Positions 20,601 to 26,074 of a stretch of 37,201 nucleotides of DNA are shown here, one piece after another. Position 1 is the stretch's first letter; each line of letters begins with the position of its first letter. Both the position numbers and the translations under genes were made by a program. This DNA is from a virus, in the IMG/VR virus record IMGVR_UViG_3300021599_000956, positions 1 to 37,201 of that record. One strand, given 5' to 3'. Below the pieces are notes generated by a model, which saw only the letters and a program-made list of their open reading frames with translations, ran no database searches and was not told the origin of the DNA.

Positions 20601-21175
20601 TGGGTAAGTTTACTCTTGATGGGAAAGAGTATACTGAGTATGTAAAAATACCTGTGCGTGGTATCCCTCAGAACATCAATGTAATATCAAACGCCTACCT
20701 AAAGTGGAGAAAGGGGCAAGACCCCGATGCCTTAAAGAATGGACTATTGAAAGCTATGGGATCTTCTTCACCACTGACAATTAGTGGAGATAACCCTCAA
20801 GAAATTATGGAGTCTGGCTTAGGGAATACAACTCCTGTGTTCAAATTTTATTTGGAGAAAGCAACTAATAGAGATTTCTTTATGCATAGGGATTTAATAC
20901 CTGAGCGATATGGGGTCCATAAGGTTAAAGACTATCTTGAAGAGGGAATATTGAGACCAGATCATCAGATATTCAGCAGAAAGAAAACCCCAGACTGGGC
21001 AAAGAAAATGTCAACATGGTTGAAAGATGACTGGGATATTTCTGTAACTCCTATTGCGCTTGATCATTTTGAGAATACATTCTTTGGTAACATCACTGAT
21101 GTATTCAAGAAAAATCCAATACAGCGGAGGTTTACTAGAAGTGGAAGTACAAATCCTGTATGGAAAGACAGATAG
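11672..21175 (+). CDS. Giant polyvalent virion protein with zincin metalloprotease and LPD38-like regions
   Basis: This 3167-aa protein is one uninterrupted 9.5-kb frame. Visible regions: helical N-terminus (1-90); a Gly/Ala/Val-rich hydrophobic stretch at about 590-645 that could enter membrane; long coiled helices (650-1080); a zinc-protease motif HELAHA (His1377, Glu1378, His1381) with a downstream EEFLAE (Glu1427/1428) as possible third ligand; a conserved-looking helical domain at about 1555-1890 with DRWWSRTFNRYRG; and a region from about 2315 to 2960, including TLSPSFQVANFVIDFF (around 2705), resembling large polyvalent protein associated domain 38 (LPD38). Proteins of this class are packaged in virions and ejected to act early in the new host. 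No RNA polymerase DFDGD motif is present. Each activity is inferred and untested. Confidence 0.65.
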   Translation: MSPEILKNRQSLAALLAANGYSDVTIDVLNNKFNADEAYSDKLWNTLINDKDVKSKVAALAKSPGDFKTFVYGQPAPSQGGLKKNEATTSQPATQTVATPPVDFGKYKTLDAWGEAYNKAPGNDMIQIGKDGLPLPTGRESAQQNAQQLKNVDWSKTRIATEVDMEATRMFNAGNYATYKEAYAAAEKQNKEWKASQAKTNSLYGLTGNVPEWGASGTPQKQTVTPKPKGFSDAQIKTYSSSRDILLSQFEKTDFYKKTFDAILPQYDNLSYTTGTGERAIDKSMVRDWLKTYLKSIGSKISADDGIGDYLHSKLTAGLEAKGLEIRVETKAKNLYKEKYGTDMEADIKADQSTLFGNTTAPVVTEFQTKAKTLSTNTNTSLQNTTAQYEKDAEQLVKNFEDPVWISENIAFPPIGIDRNKYYQDEFDKRNKALHAAYAKNHSTLSADANRQLAILKNNYTAMLGKRQATLEKSSLSKEIQSRLNTVYAEAGTYAMNDRDIRRQTALNKQVGDIPVLRQFNILSRSIASGSANFLANAATWVDHNLKYKYSAYFRDQFQDLARNASLPQNAIKSWSDLLDVDKLVQNIGEQSVPVATSIAVSLAVRRPVMIGLTGAGVTGTTATAIGTVSGATAGMISENIQRQGEVIANLQDQGVDPKTALERSKTVWNNPVRDIALNALQLEALFGKLAAGSFVRRFSIGATGETATEIPQEVFQTREEERAMGIPEGQGATVKEIALNVLPTSILMSGGSAALQAQKNSEPLLPTWVSSVASYPINKLTEQITNTNANLVKAAIELSAFNGTIQPEKMEELGQIVDNVQTHVQTAKEAGLNKKQQVAYVSLVANAENISNQITEAKANGATTEQIAKLEQYHTNASNAAKSLLTEKSGNYAVITQEDGDQVIVSHEDLNTLLDNEQFTSEVKSGNTSVELRSNKKATFDVSSLHKKLSAANKRFDQKVAVYENEANVAKALDQKLGINRKTTPHPDSKVGGILGQQVRLQTQVDDITGELHVDGQRLVIENENTIRDIGNINDLRDLKPKELGISLVPSPETAPEFTPKTEEEVNIPGMISLFAGKMNPETLIDTLKMVVPAVDRNILAAQVYSWDNAHRQTNRRVNEARQTDQDKRSPSKIETPTAEVGKEYTGNDVAEVIAEVGDKTTTGAVSKMTQAMGQNFVGQEVNLDEMYEKDEEFARRVEEERQSKKPQVDQSKKTYNSPENTPAIMIGGRVIDGMGRLAQRYLNGDKTASAYVSTGPSQQQMSATPAQAQTQEQAPANMNEVIDRVFAESFGVGSNNAQPLINQARAAQERLREAGVQDAEVVVHENEDEYAMAVGRLGGDPESAGNAAFRTVDGKRQVYRIDINASRANERTVAHELAHAVLINGFGTNEPLFQQFRDQVINVLKSSDAEALNKFADQYGSANAEEFLAELAGALNAGQVDTTVLSRVAQIINNIISRITGGKFIPFQDIQNANEIINMLRALNPTMGFQTISGEESGTRAQGVSLSRGTETLRRFGVKPGKPATTRVVAKALEERQRAKYGTISPDDRSTEAKRKISNWMVEEVKYFMGLMGDQSGKDWYGEKYQKGLNAMAQIFPEMATDQSARDLFTMLVAITSDGQKVLTNFKLASIAYQYYRTTGELPSTLPGQRNFDSNLARINALLNEFNGDVQKAKTKLLEVDSIKNINAKRKDGGLEPITSSWPVEFEAPYAAAEFGPKLGMFYANLSGQENYPTLDRWWSRTFNRYRGALLQDVKKGFNTKGEPIGLDRLKAMLGDPAMTDEQALYEARNLRDSYADKGYKNGTDLEKAGNTTYKNAFENLNDAPFNKKDRQFMYDAVVSAVKKLNNSGNSLTIADVQAILWYFEKNLYKTLGVRANITGISYEEAADITFERWKSANGSFGYDINPSEDVSAVEDADEDIEEESGSRSQVVPTMMVSPNELEGTQFDNSLAMLGTPEMDKVVKAVSAVDKLLGLSASSIDQAVGVWTDGAEQSTISKYENDVSFETLRAAAAVKGLLLNQKSVLAFKPDATIPDLRNIQMGGIPSGFGILYQAPVNMDAKAVTDLLTSSGIEYKTVVPVGNSDAMVYLYTDEAENIVKFNQFFDQNQIQYEYNYGQGEFVGTWGEREEAYGIYDRVIEGAVASGSIREESIRDLRKREDETIGDYRSRAAKTISERTGEEVEFGSRSQKYSIDGTYNFISGLKSAGLSEQQIQKALVDKLGLSPSAAQSLMSSQATQPTSVAKSNNDLVREALSNIQSGMPEQDVKNAISSQVQDPNLIDQLYSIAAKLNVQPSTDNTLSKTKIDNALRVPEKNKPGFFSRAWDWISNLSKHLDNPNRYITRLQEQVEKEYGVSTGRIPLGRIFEKNATGRAVSKVQDFLKSVVGGLSKTDIANLEKYIFVKRIIDRNQQDIINASLAPDAAPRTTGNITLQDAVNVMDQMKSDLGADVIADFERRSSEFQRIADENLQLLVASGIISEEVYRNIKNQNDFYAPFNVTQTLVGNGRDKSSAPLVANSVVKKIQGISQKNGEYTIDDINTLQDAMNNGTITKDEFYESANNVLDNMLANGVITDEEHSIELGKLSDSGFSISNIIDRMAAIVYDSVVIANKNDMMLRLDALADIDTDGLFVRRVQGANALSLASVKTEEGFAPVSYKKNGAVQFLAIDEKAANTINGLDKKELSAWGKGVNFINSAFRTAIITLSPSFQVANFVIDFFRNAAFNKYGLFAGKNIGDRMANVVLYVPQYIEALVTSAAGNLGAKNELWDNFMKSDSFSQGLYDDPFTDAGGQRSLSLRTASGFSKAKNSVSKIINYIGTVAEQSHKIVSIQRGMDTEAGIRLGISRLKNIITDAKTPEQLADAIDRVAYETQNLAGSPNFAATSSTMKSLSVVFQFISARVKGEMTDWRRLSNTFTGTGEGVKMTKAERAQMMAQIGSLFSFITLAAIGNHEDDDEEKGFYSMGAYDRDNNINIPMGKFTLDGKEYTEYVKIPVRGIPQNINVISNAYLKWRKGQDPDALKNGLLKAMGSSSPLTISGDNPQEIMESGLGNTTPVFKFYLEKATNRDFFMHRDLIPERYGVHKVKDYLEEGILRPDHQIFSRKKTPDWAKKMSTWLKDDWDISVTPIALDHFENTFFGNITDVFKKNPIQRRFTRSGSTNPVWKDR

Positions 21176-21188
21176 CCATGGACTGATT

Positions 21189-21207
21189 AAAGGACAAATT
21201 GTCTTTT
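21189..21207 (+). terminator. Hairpin followed by T-run after the giant gene
   Basis: GACAAATTGTC (21193-21203) is a perfect 5+1+5 dyad, extended by AAAG and TTTT on the flanks (with one G-T pair) and ending in a T-rich run. It lies 13 bases after the stop of the 9.5-kb gene and directly before a TAnnTTTG element. It reads as a short intrinsic terminator, or as an operator for the following promoter. Confidence 0.45.
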
Positions 21208-21213
21208 ATTGCG

Positions 21214-21221
21214 TATATTTG
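21214..21221 (+). promoter_or_regulatory. TAnnTTTG -7 element for the possible lysis genes
   Basis: TATATTTG fits TAnnTTTG and lies after the 21189-21207 dyad. A transcript starting about 6 bases on would have a leader of some 40 bases before the ATG at 21269, containing a 9-codon mini-frame (ATG 21232). I see no well-placed -33 TTTG, so the promoter may need an activator. Confidence 0.45.
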
Positions 21222-21268
21222 TGGTATGTAAATGAACAAAAGTGCTAACAAAAATAATTAGGTTAGAG

Positions 21269-21469
21269 ATGAGTCACGATGCAAATGTGTCTGTAGTGCT
21301 GGGTATGATCAGCGGACTTACAGCAAACATACTTACAGCTTCAATTGGTACAGCTTTGCTGGTCGCGTTCCTTACAGGTGCGGCTGGTTACTATGGGCAG
21401 CAATTTGCAAAATTCGCCCACACTAAGTTCAAACAATTTAAAGATGACTTCCAGAAAAGAAATCGGTAG
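21269..21469 (+). CDS. Small membrane protein, possible holin (66 aa)
   Basis: I chose the ATG at 21269 over an in-frame GTG at 21242 because it gives a compact protein starting MSHDANVSV. Residues 6-42 are strongly hydrophobic and Gly/Ala-rich (VVLGMISGLTANIL and TALLVAFLTGAAGYYG), enough for one long or two short membrane spans, followed by a Lys-rich cytoplasmic-type tail (HTKFKQFKDDFQKRNR). Size, position at the end of the late genes and overlap with a spanin-like lipoprotein gene fit a holin, but holins share no sequence signature, so this is inference from context. It overlaps the next gene by 26 bases. Confidence 0.5.
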   Translation: MSHDANVSVVLGMISGLTANILTASIGTALLVAFLTGAAGYYGQQFAKFAHTKFKQFKDDFQKRNR

Positions 21470-21962
21470 CTTAACCTTAGCGCTTTATTATATTGCCATA
21501 ATCCTAACCCTGATTACATCTGCAACATCTTGTGTATCGGAAAAGAAATTGGCGAAGATGTGCGCAGAAAAGTTTCCTCCGCGAGACAGTACCGTTATTA
21601 GAGAGCGAGTGATTACAGATACAATTAATGTACCTGGTGATACAATACAGGTAGAGTGTCCACCCGTATTTATTAAGGACACGACAACTGGTGCGATTAT
21701 AAAAGTACCTGTAACTAAGAAGACGCAATGCCCTCCAAAACAAATCATATACAAAACGATTGTAAGAGACTCTCTTATTTATAGAGAGAATACCGCAATG
21801 GTTCAGCATCAGAAAAACATAATTGCTCTTAGAGATAAGACAATTGAGGACCAGACAAAGTCATTATCCTTCTACAGGAAGTGGTTCTGGATTCTTCTTG
21901 TTATTGTAGCTGGATATGTTGGAATCAGGTATGTGCTTCCAAGGTATATCCCTAGTCGTTAA
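21444..21962 (+). CDS. Lipoprotein with C-terminal membrane anchor, candidate u-spanin (172 aa)
   Basis: The ATG at 21444 (MTSRKEIG) is preferred to upstream starts because it places a lipoprotein signal at the N-terminus: hydrophobic residues 10-25 followed by the lipobox-like ATSC with Cys30. Two CPP motifs (Cys72, Cys96) lie in a beta-like periplasmic segment, then a charged helix (about 115-145) and one C-terminal membrane segment (FWILLVIVAGYVGI, about 148-161) with a basic tail. A lipidated N-terminus plus an inner-membrane C-terminus is the defining topology of unimolecular spanins such as T1 gp11, which fuse outer and inner membranes at lysis. Overlap with the small membrane gene supports a lysis role. 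No endolysin is recognisable nearby, so the call stays tentative. Confidence 0.55.
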   Translation: MTSRKEIGSLTLALYYIAIILTLITSATSCVSEKKLAKMCAEKFPPRDSTVIRERVITDTINVPGDTIQVECPPVFIKDTTTGAIIKVPVTKKTQCPPKQIIYKTIVRDSLIYRENTAMVQHQKNIIALRDKTIEDQTKSLSFYRKWFWILLVIVAGYVGIRYVLPRYIPSR

Positions 21963-22176
21963 AGGATAATCCGTACTCATATACGATCTCCCGCAACCTA
22001 TCCCTTGCTTGCTCAACAGCTTCGTAAGCTTGATCGCTAATTCCTTCTTCGTACTTCATTCTTGTTCTGAAATACTGGTCTAGATCCCAGGCAACAAGGT
22101 GCCATTTGAATCCATTCACTGCTAGGTTAAAGTCGCTTTGCTCGTCTGGTAAATTGTATTTAAGTGTTGCTTCCAT
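21952..22176 (-). CDS. Conserved-looking small phage protein (74 aa)
   Basis: This 74-aa acidic protein reads MEATLKYNLPDEQSDFNLAV, then FKWHLVAWDLDQYFRTRMKY and a helix ending LREIVYEYGLSF. I recall similar proteins in many phages with the pattern LPEE...F..A..G..W...LWDLD, always of unknown function. It is the last gene of the leftward early operon, and its stop overlaps the end of the convergent candidate spanin gene by 11 bases. No terminator hairpin is evident between the two converging operons. Confidence 0.7.
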   Translation of the reverse strand: MEATLKYNLPDEQSDFNLAVNGFKWHLVAWDLDQYFRTRMKYEEGISDQAYEAVEQARDRLREIVYEYGLSFND

Positions 22177-22185
22177 GGTATGGTA

Positions 22186-22290
22186 TTAGTTTATTGTTTT
22201 GCAGCATGGGCATATAGGTATTGACTTTTTCTTTTTATAGATTGTCTGAGTAAACAACCTTCTACAGTTTCTGCATTTTATCCATTTCAT
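22186..22290 (-). CDS. Tiny zinc-ribbon protein (34 aa)
   Basis: The frame from ATG at 22288-22290 (minus) to TAA at 22186-22188 encodes 34 aa: MKWIKCRNC near the N-terminus and ICPCCKTIN at the C-terminus, with basic residues between. The CxxC...CxxC arrangement is a minimal zinc ribbon and is unlikely by chance in so short a frame. It overlaps the end of the upstream 74-aa gene by 29 bases and ends 9 bases before the next gene, as expected in this packed operon. Nucleic-acid or protein binding is likely, but the function is unknown. Confidence 0.55.
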   Translation of the reverse strand: MKWIKCRNCRRLFTQTIYKKKKSIPICPCCKTIN

Positions 22291-22486
22291 AAAGAATTGT
22301 TTCTAGGTAATCGTCACTTATGTTATATAAGAGGTCTATCCTAACCTCTTTACATATGTCACATTTTGCTAAAACATTATCTCCACACCTTGAATATATC
22401 TTCCACTTATGGCCGAAAACCCTGCACACAATTCTTGCAATCCTAAACACTATATGTATTCTGATATAAACTCTTAGATTGTGCAT
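22262..22486 (-). CDS. Small Cys/His protein, putative zinc ribbon (74 aa)
   Basis: I chose the ATG at 22486 (MHNLRVYIRIHIVFRIARIV); an upstream start at 22642 would run through the primase-helicase gene in another frame. The product has a hydrophobic/basic N-terminus, then CRVFGHKW, and a CDICKEVR knuckle about 25 residues later, consistent with a zinc ribbon of the CxxxGHxW...CxxC kind found in small phage proteins. The C-terminus is acidic and helical. It overlaps the tiny zinc-ribbon gene by 29 bases; the 88-base gap upstream holds only a weak dyad. Confidence 0.5.
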   Translation of the reverse strand: MHNLRVYIRIHIVFRIARIVCRVFGHKWKIYSRCGDNVLAKCDICKEVRIDLLYNISDDYLETILYEMDKMQKL

Positions 22487-22574
22487 CTTTTGTATGCTTT
22501 TACATGCATTAGATTGCACTTTGCTAGATATTGTCCGATATAACCAACAAAAAGGCGTGGTTTTGTGCATTATA

Positions 22575-24338
22575 TTACACATTATCGAATGACATTTGTT
22601 CATGTGTAGTTCTTCTTTTGTTGTACTCAAGCTCAGACTCAAATGCAGTACCAGATTCGGTATACGAGTTTGATAGAATATCGAAGATCATTGGGTTTTC
22701 TCCCACTCTACCAAGCCACTTATACTTTACCTTCTGTACATAAACTGTAATCGAGTTATCGCTGAACCTCCTGTACAATACAATACCATTGTGGGCCTTG
22801 TTAAAGAATGCAGACGAACCACTGATGTCGTACAGAGATGGAACATCATACTCTCCAGTCTCTCTATCTTTGTACATCTTCCTTGGATGGGCTATCAGGA
22901 AAACATGTACGGAGTATTTCCGTACAAACCTTACAATCTGGGACATAGCCCTGTTGGTGTACTGCGTTTCATTTTCTCCGTGCTGCATAGATTGATCTAC
23001 CCAGTTCCATGGATCAATAATTAACCCGCGTATACCCTTGGATCTAACCAGCTCTTCCGCTTTCTGTAGGATACCCTCCAGCGTAGCATCCATTTCCTCA
23101 TCCTTCATTACAAAGAAATGGTTGTTTACAAAGGCGAGGGCTTGATCCTTCTCGGCCCTGTTCATTACATTATTCCTGTACTTCTCACTGATAACTTGGT
23201 ATGGCTTACCAGTATATACCTCCATGAGCGAGACATAAACCACGGAGCTTGGGCTTTGCTCTGGGCTAAAGACCCCGAAGCGCCAGCCATATCTGTTTGC
23301 TAATCTCACTGCAACCCAGTTAAAGAAGTTAGTTTTACCAGATCCTGGCACCCCTGTTGCCACCGTAACCTGCCCAGGCATAAACTTAACCAGGCTGTCC
23401 AGTCCTGGGATGCCAATAGGAACGCCTGTAGGGTACCCAGAATCGTAGATTTGTTCCAGTTCATCGGAGAGTTCAATCGCGGTTAAAACAGCCTCTAATG
23501 GGTATTCTTTAGCGTCCTGGACCACCCCCTTTAGGGCTTCTTTTCCATGCTTAACCACAACATCGTTGGCATCCTTGCAGCCTTCAGGGTATAATAAGTA
23601 TTTACACCTATCCCTGCCCAGTCTTCTGGACAACTCCTCTCTTAAAGCTAGCCCTGGCTCGTCATTGTCAGTGGCTAGAATTATCTTATCGGTTCCAGAG
23701 AAGAACTCCCAGCAGTTGTCTAGATACTCTAGATTCTGGTTGCCCTTGCTCGCTCCGTTCGGTACTGATATAGCCCTATGTATGCCCGCCTCGTACAAAG
23801 ACAAGGCATCCATTTCTCCCTCACATATTACAATGGGACCAGTATTCATGTCTGCTACATCAAGGCCAAAGAAAACTAACTGACTCCCTGTGTTCATCTT
23901 AAACTCCTTATTGCTTGACCTGAATTTGATATTTATCAGATTGCCTTCACGGTCATAATAGTTAAAGCAAACCACTGTTCTGTCTTTGAATACGCCCTCT
24001 TTAGTGGGCATAGCTTCTGTTGATTCCGTAACTCTATACCTCATCAAGGTCTGCGCTGATATACCGCGCTGACCAAACCACTCAACAACCTTATCGCTAA
24101 GGTTTGTGGGTCTTGCTGTTGGTAGAGTATATGTTTTCTTCATAGTAATATTGTCTTCCCTAACCTGGCCAGCCCAACCACAGTGATGGCAATTATACAG
24201 ACCATTCTCTACATCAATCGATAAACATCTTTCGTGTTTATTCTTTCTCTCGTGTGAACATTTTGGGCAAACAGTTTTTCCATGGGATCTTACATTGTTA
24301 AGTTTTATTCCTAGGTTTTCTAGTTTTGATCGGATCAT
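22575..24338 (-). CDS. Bifunctional DNA primase-helicase (T7 gp4/Twinkle type)
   Basis: This 587-aa protein has the full T7 gp4 layout. A zinc-binding domain has CPKC (Cys24, Cys27) and CHHC (Cys50, Cys53). The Toprim primase core carries the catalytic Glu in ICEGEMD (Glu173) and an acidic cluster ATDNDEPG (Asp224, Asp226). A RecA-like DnaB helicase has Walker A GVPGSGKT (329-336), Walker B LIIDPW (Asp442) and the AHPRK motif near 484-488. It makes primers and unwinds DNA at the phage fork as a ring hexamer. Its start overlaps the stop of the upstream gene by 4 bases (ATGA), so the two are translationally coupled. The length is normal for the family and no key residue is missing. Confidence 0.93.
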   Translation of the reverse strand: MIRSKLENLGIKLNNVRSHGKTVCPKCSHERKNKHERCLSIDVENGLYNCHHCGWAGQVREDNITMKKTYTLPTARPTNLSDKVVEWFGQRGISAQTLMRYRVTESTEAMPTKEGVFKDRTVVCFNYYDREGNLINIKFRSSNKEFKMNTGSQLVFFGLDVADMNTGPIVICEGEMDALSLYEAGIHRAISVPNGASKGNQNLEYLDNCWEFFSGTDKIILATDNDEPGLALREELSRRLGRDRCKYLLYPEGCKDANDVVVKHGKEALKGVVQDAKEYPLEAVLTAIELSDELEQIYDSGYPTGVPIGIPGLDSLVKFMPGQVTVATGVPGSGKTNFFNWVAVRLANRYGWRFGVFSPEQSPSSVVYVSLMEVYTGKPYQVISEKYRNNVMNRAEKDQALAFVNNHFFVMKDEEMDATLEGILQKAEELVRSKGIRGLIIDPWNWVDQSMQHGENETQYTNRAMSQIVRFVRKYSVHVFLIAHPRKMYKDRETGEYDVPSLYDISGSSAFFNKAHNGIVLYRRFSDNSITVYVQKVKYKWLGRVGENPMIFDILSNSYTESGTAFESELEYNKRRTTHEQMSFDNV

Positions 24339-24916
24339 TGGGTTAGTTTATAATAGTTCGTACCGCTTTGAACAGAGCGGTCGTAATCTTCTTTGCTAAT
24401 TACAATTGTCTTTTGACTTCCACGAGGATAGACGCGGACCATGCCTGCTGGTACAGAAGATGTGCGCTCTGACTGTCTGGTCTTCCATGTTACACATGCA
24501 CTCTTCCAATCCTTCATCTTTATCTTTCCAACCATCCATCCGTTTGAGGTATAATAGGCAATGAATCGCTCCGCGGTTTTATCTGGATCAGACATCTCAA
24601 TCTTGGCCATATAATCCCTTACCTCTTCATACGATGGCTGCACAAATCTTTTTACTTCTGGTTGTTTTTTCTTAGCAACAACCTCTCCGTCTGATGCAGA
24701 AATAGTATAACCAAAATCTACTGCGAGAGACTCTACCTCTGTCATAGATTCTTCATCAAAATATATCTGGCAATCTTTTTTACTTACAACACCTCGAACA
24801 GACAAACACTCAAGTATCACTAGCATTCCAGTGTGAAGAGGAGACCTGGATGTGTCCAGTATTTCTCGAACATTAAAGACAACATGGTCGTTACTACTCT
24901 TGTTGAACTTTGCCAT
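24335..24916 (-). CDS. Replication accessory protein, possible helicase loader/initiator (193 aa)
   Basis: The middle of this protein carries a motif common at the C-terminus of phage replication proteins: FVQPSYEEVRDYMAKIE, then FIAYYTSNGWMVGKIKMKDW and ACVTWKTRQ (about residues 92-150). The N-terminal 75 residues look like a winged-helix domain (GMLVILECLSVRGVVSKKDC). Proteins with this C-terminal segment often load the replicative helicase or bind the origin, and the 4-base overlap with the primase-helicase gene supports a partner role. The exact function is inferred. Confidence 0.6.
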   Translation of the reverse strand: MAKFNKSSNDHVVFNVREILDTSRSPLHTGMLVILECLSVRGVVSKKDCQIYFDEESMTEVESLAVDFGYTISASDGEVVAKKKQPEVKRFVQPSYEEVRDYMAKIEMSDPDKTAERFIAYYTSNGWMVGKIKMKDWKSACVTWKTRQSERTSSVPAGMVRVYPRGSQKTIVISKEDYDRSVQSGTNYYKLTQ

Positions 24917-25262
24917 TCTTATTTATTTTTTCAGTAAAAGAAATAAGTCTTTCAAATTCTTTTTCATCAAGGATAGCTTCGAGGAACTTAAACTCCTCAT
25001 CCTTTTTAGCTGCGGGGTTAACAATCTTTTTACAAGAAGCCCACGCGTATGCAAGATTTAGAGCTGTGCTTTTTGCTAGGCCAATCCGATCACTATTAAT
25101 AACCGTGAAAGCTAGTATTGATTTGTAGTTGCTGTTTGTCTTAGCCGAGTCGATGATCTCAAGTATCAACGGATGCTCCTTTGTGTTGATACAATTGTTG
25201 AGTTGACCGAATGACACCCCTGCAATAAGCAGAGCGGCAATGAGTGTTTTAGTTTTTTTCAT
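24894..25262 (-). CDS. Secreted small protein of unknown function (122 aa)
   Basis: The N-terminus MKKTKTLIAALLIAGVSFG is a textbook Sec signal peptide (basic start, hydrophobic core, small residues at the cleavage site after about residue 19), leaving a 100-aa mature helical protein with three Cys (in LNNCIN, WASCKK and nearby). Its mature part is rich in Lys, Asn and Glu. It is encoded inside the replication operon, touching the nucleotidase gene upstream (TAATG junction) and overlapping the next gene by 23 bases, so it is made early. An exported early phage protein may modify the periplasm or block superinfection; that is speculation. Confidence 0.7.
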   Translation of the reverse strand: MKKTKTLIAALLIAGVSFGQLNNCINTKEHPLILEIIDSAKTNSNYKSILAFTVINSDRIGLAKSTALNLAYAWASCKKIVNPAAKKDEEFKFLEAILDEKEFERLISFTEKINKNGKVQQE

Positions 25263-26074
25263 TAGTGTTTATTTAATTGTGTTAGAGAATCTATTCGTCT
25301 GAAACCTACGTTGTACCTTATGTTGTGAGGTCTAGAAAATAAAAATGTACAGATACCTTCTTTGTTTAACTCAACAAAATTGTCATACCTATCATCAACA
25401 AACCAATCAACGCCAGATTTTTTTGCGGCCTCTACCTTAGACCCAGAAACAGTAAACACTGGAGCCGCAGCAAATCCATTTTTATCCAACCACTCCTGCG
25501 TCCAATCGTGTGTTGAGGTTGGCCTGGTTGTAATATAACAGTGTGGCTCAAATGGTATGTCTTGTGGATTTGTTAATACGGGAATATTTAACCAAAATTC
25601 CTTGTCGCTTTTAAGTAAATCAAACCTGTCCCGTATCTCTCTATCGAAAAACCAACTGCTTGGCCTGGTGTCAATCTGATATCTGGTCATGTACGCACTC
25701 ATCCAGTCAGCGATCACCTCGTCTATGTCTAATCCAATTTTAAAGTTTGACATCCACTCTTGCGGTCTGTCATCTCCTTGAGGATATATCTTGTAATACT
25801 GTAAAAGAAAGAGAGCATTCGTTGCTATATGAGACATGTGTAGTAAGCCTGTCTCTTGATCGTAATCGATACCTCTTTCAAAAGCATTTAGGTGTCGCTT
25901 CAAACTTGCTAGGCATTTGCCCCAGCTCATCCCAAGCTCCCAATTTCTGTCGGCATATTTGTTTGCGCCTGCCGTGAATACCTTGGCTACTTCGTTAAGC
26001 GCCCAGGCTGGAAGAAGATCATGTCTGTTCTTCCCCTGATTGTGGCGTAGTCCCTGTCCTGTCATAGTTTTCAT
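25262..26074 (-). CDS. Fusion: dATP/dGTP diphosphohydrolase-like (DUF5664) domain + HAD-type 5'(3')-nucleotidase
   Basis: Residues 5-95 match the phage dATP/dGTP diphosphohydrolase N-terminal family (formerly DUF5664): GLRHNQGKNRHDLLP, GANKYADRNW, LKRHLNAFERG and DQETGLLHMSHIATNA, an all-helical MazG-like metal site. Residues 112-270 are a HAD-type 5'(3')-deoxyribonucleotidase: motif I GLDIDEV (Asp116, Asp118), TTRP (Thr182-Thr183) as motif II, Lys213 as motif III and VDDR (Asp227-Asp228) as motif IV. Together these could hydrolyse purine dNTPs to dNMPs and then to nucleosides, reshaping the pool during infection. It overlaps the HNH gene by 56 bases. Substrates are inferred. Confidence 0.75.
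   Translation of the reverse strand: MKTMTGQGLRHNQGKNRHDLLPAWALNEVAKVFTAGANKYADRNWELGMSWGKCLASLKRHLNAFERGIDYDQETGLLHMSHIATNALFLLQYYKIYPQGDDRPQEWMSNFKIGLDIDEVIADWMSAYMTRYQIDTRPSSWFFDREIRDRFDLLKSDKEFWLNIPVLTNPQDIPFEPHCYITTRPTSTHDWTQEWLDKNGFAAAPVFTVSGSKVEAAKKSGVDWFVDDRYDNFVELNKEGICTFLFSRPHNIRYNVGFRRIDSLTQLNKH

Noticed and set aside
22487-22642. Longer N-terminus for the 74-aa zinc-ribbon gene
   Set aside because: The extra residues overlap the end of the primase-helicase gene and look random; ATG 22486 gives normal operon spacing.
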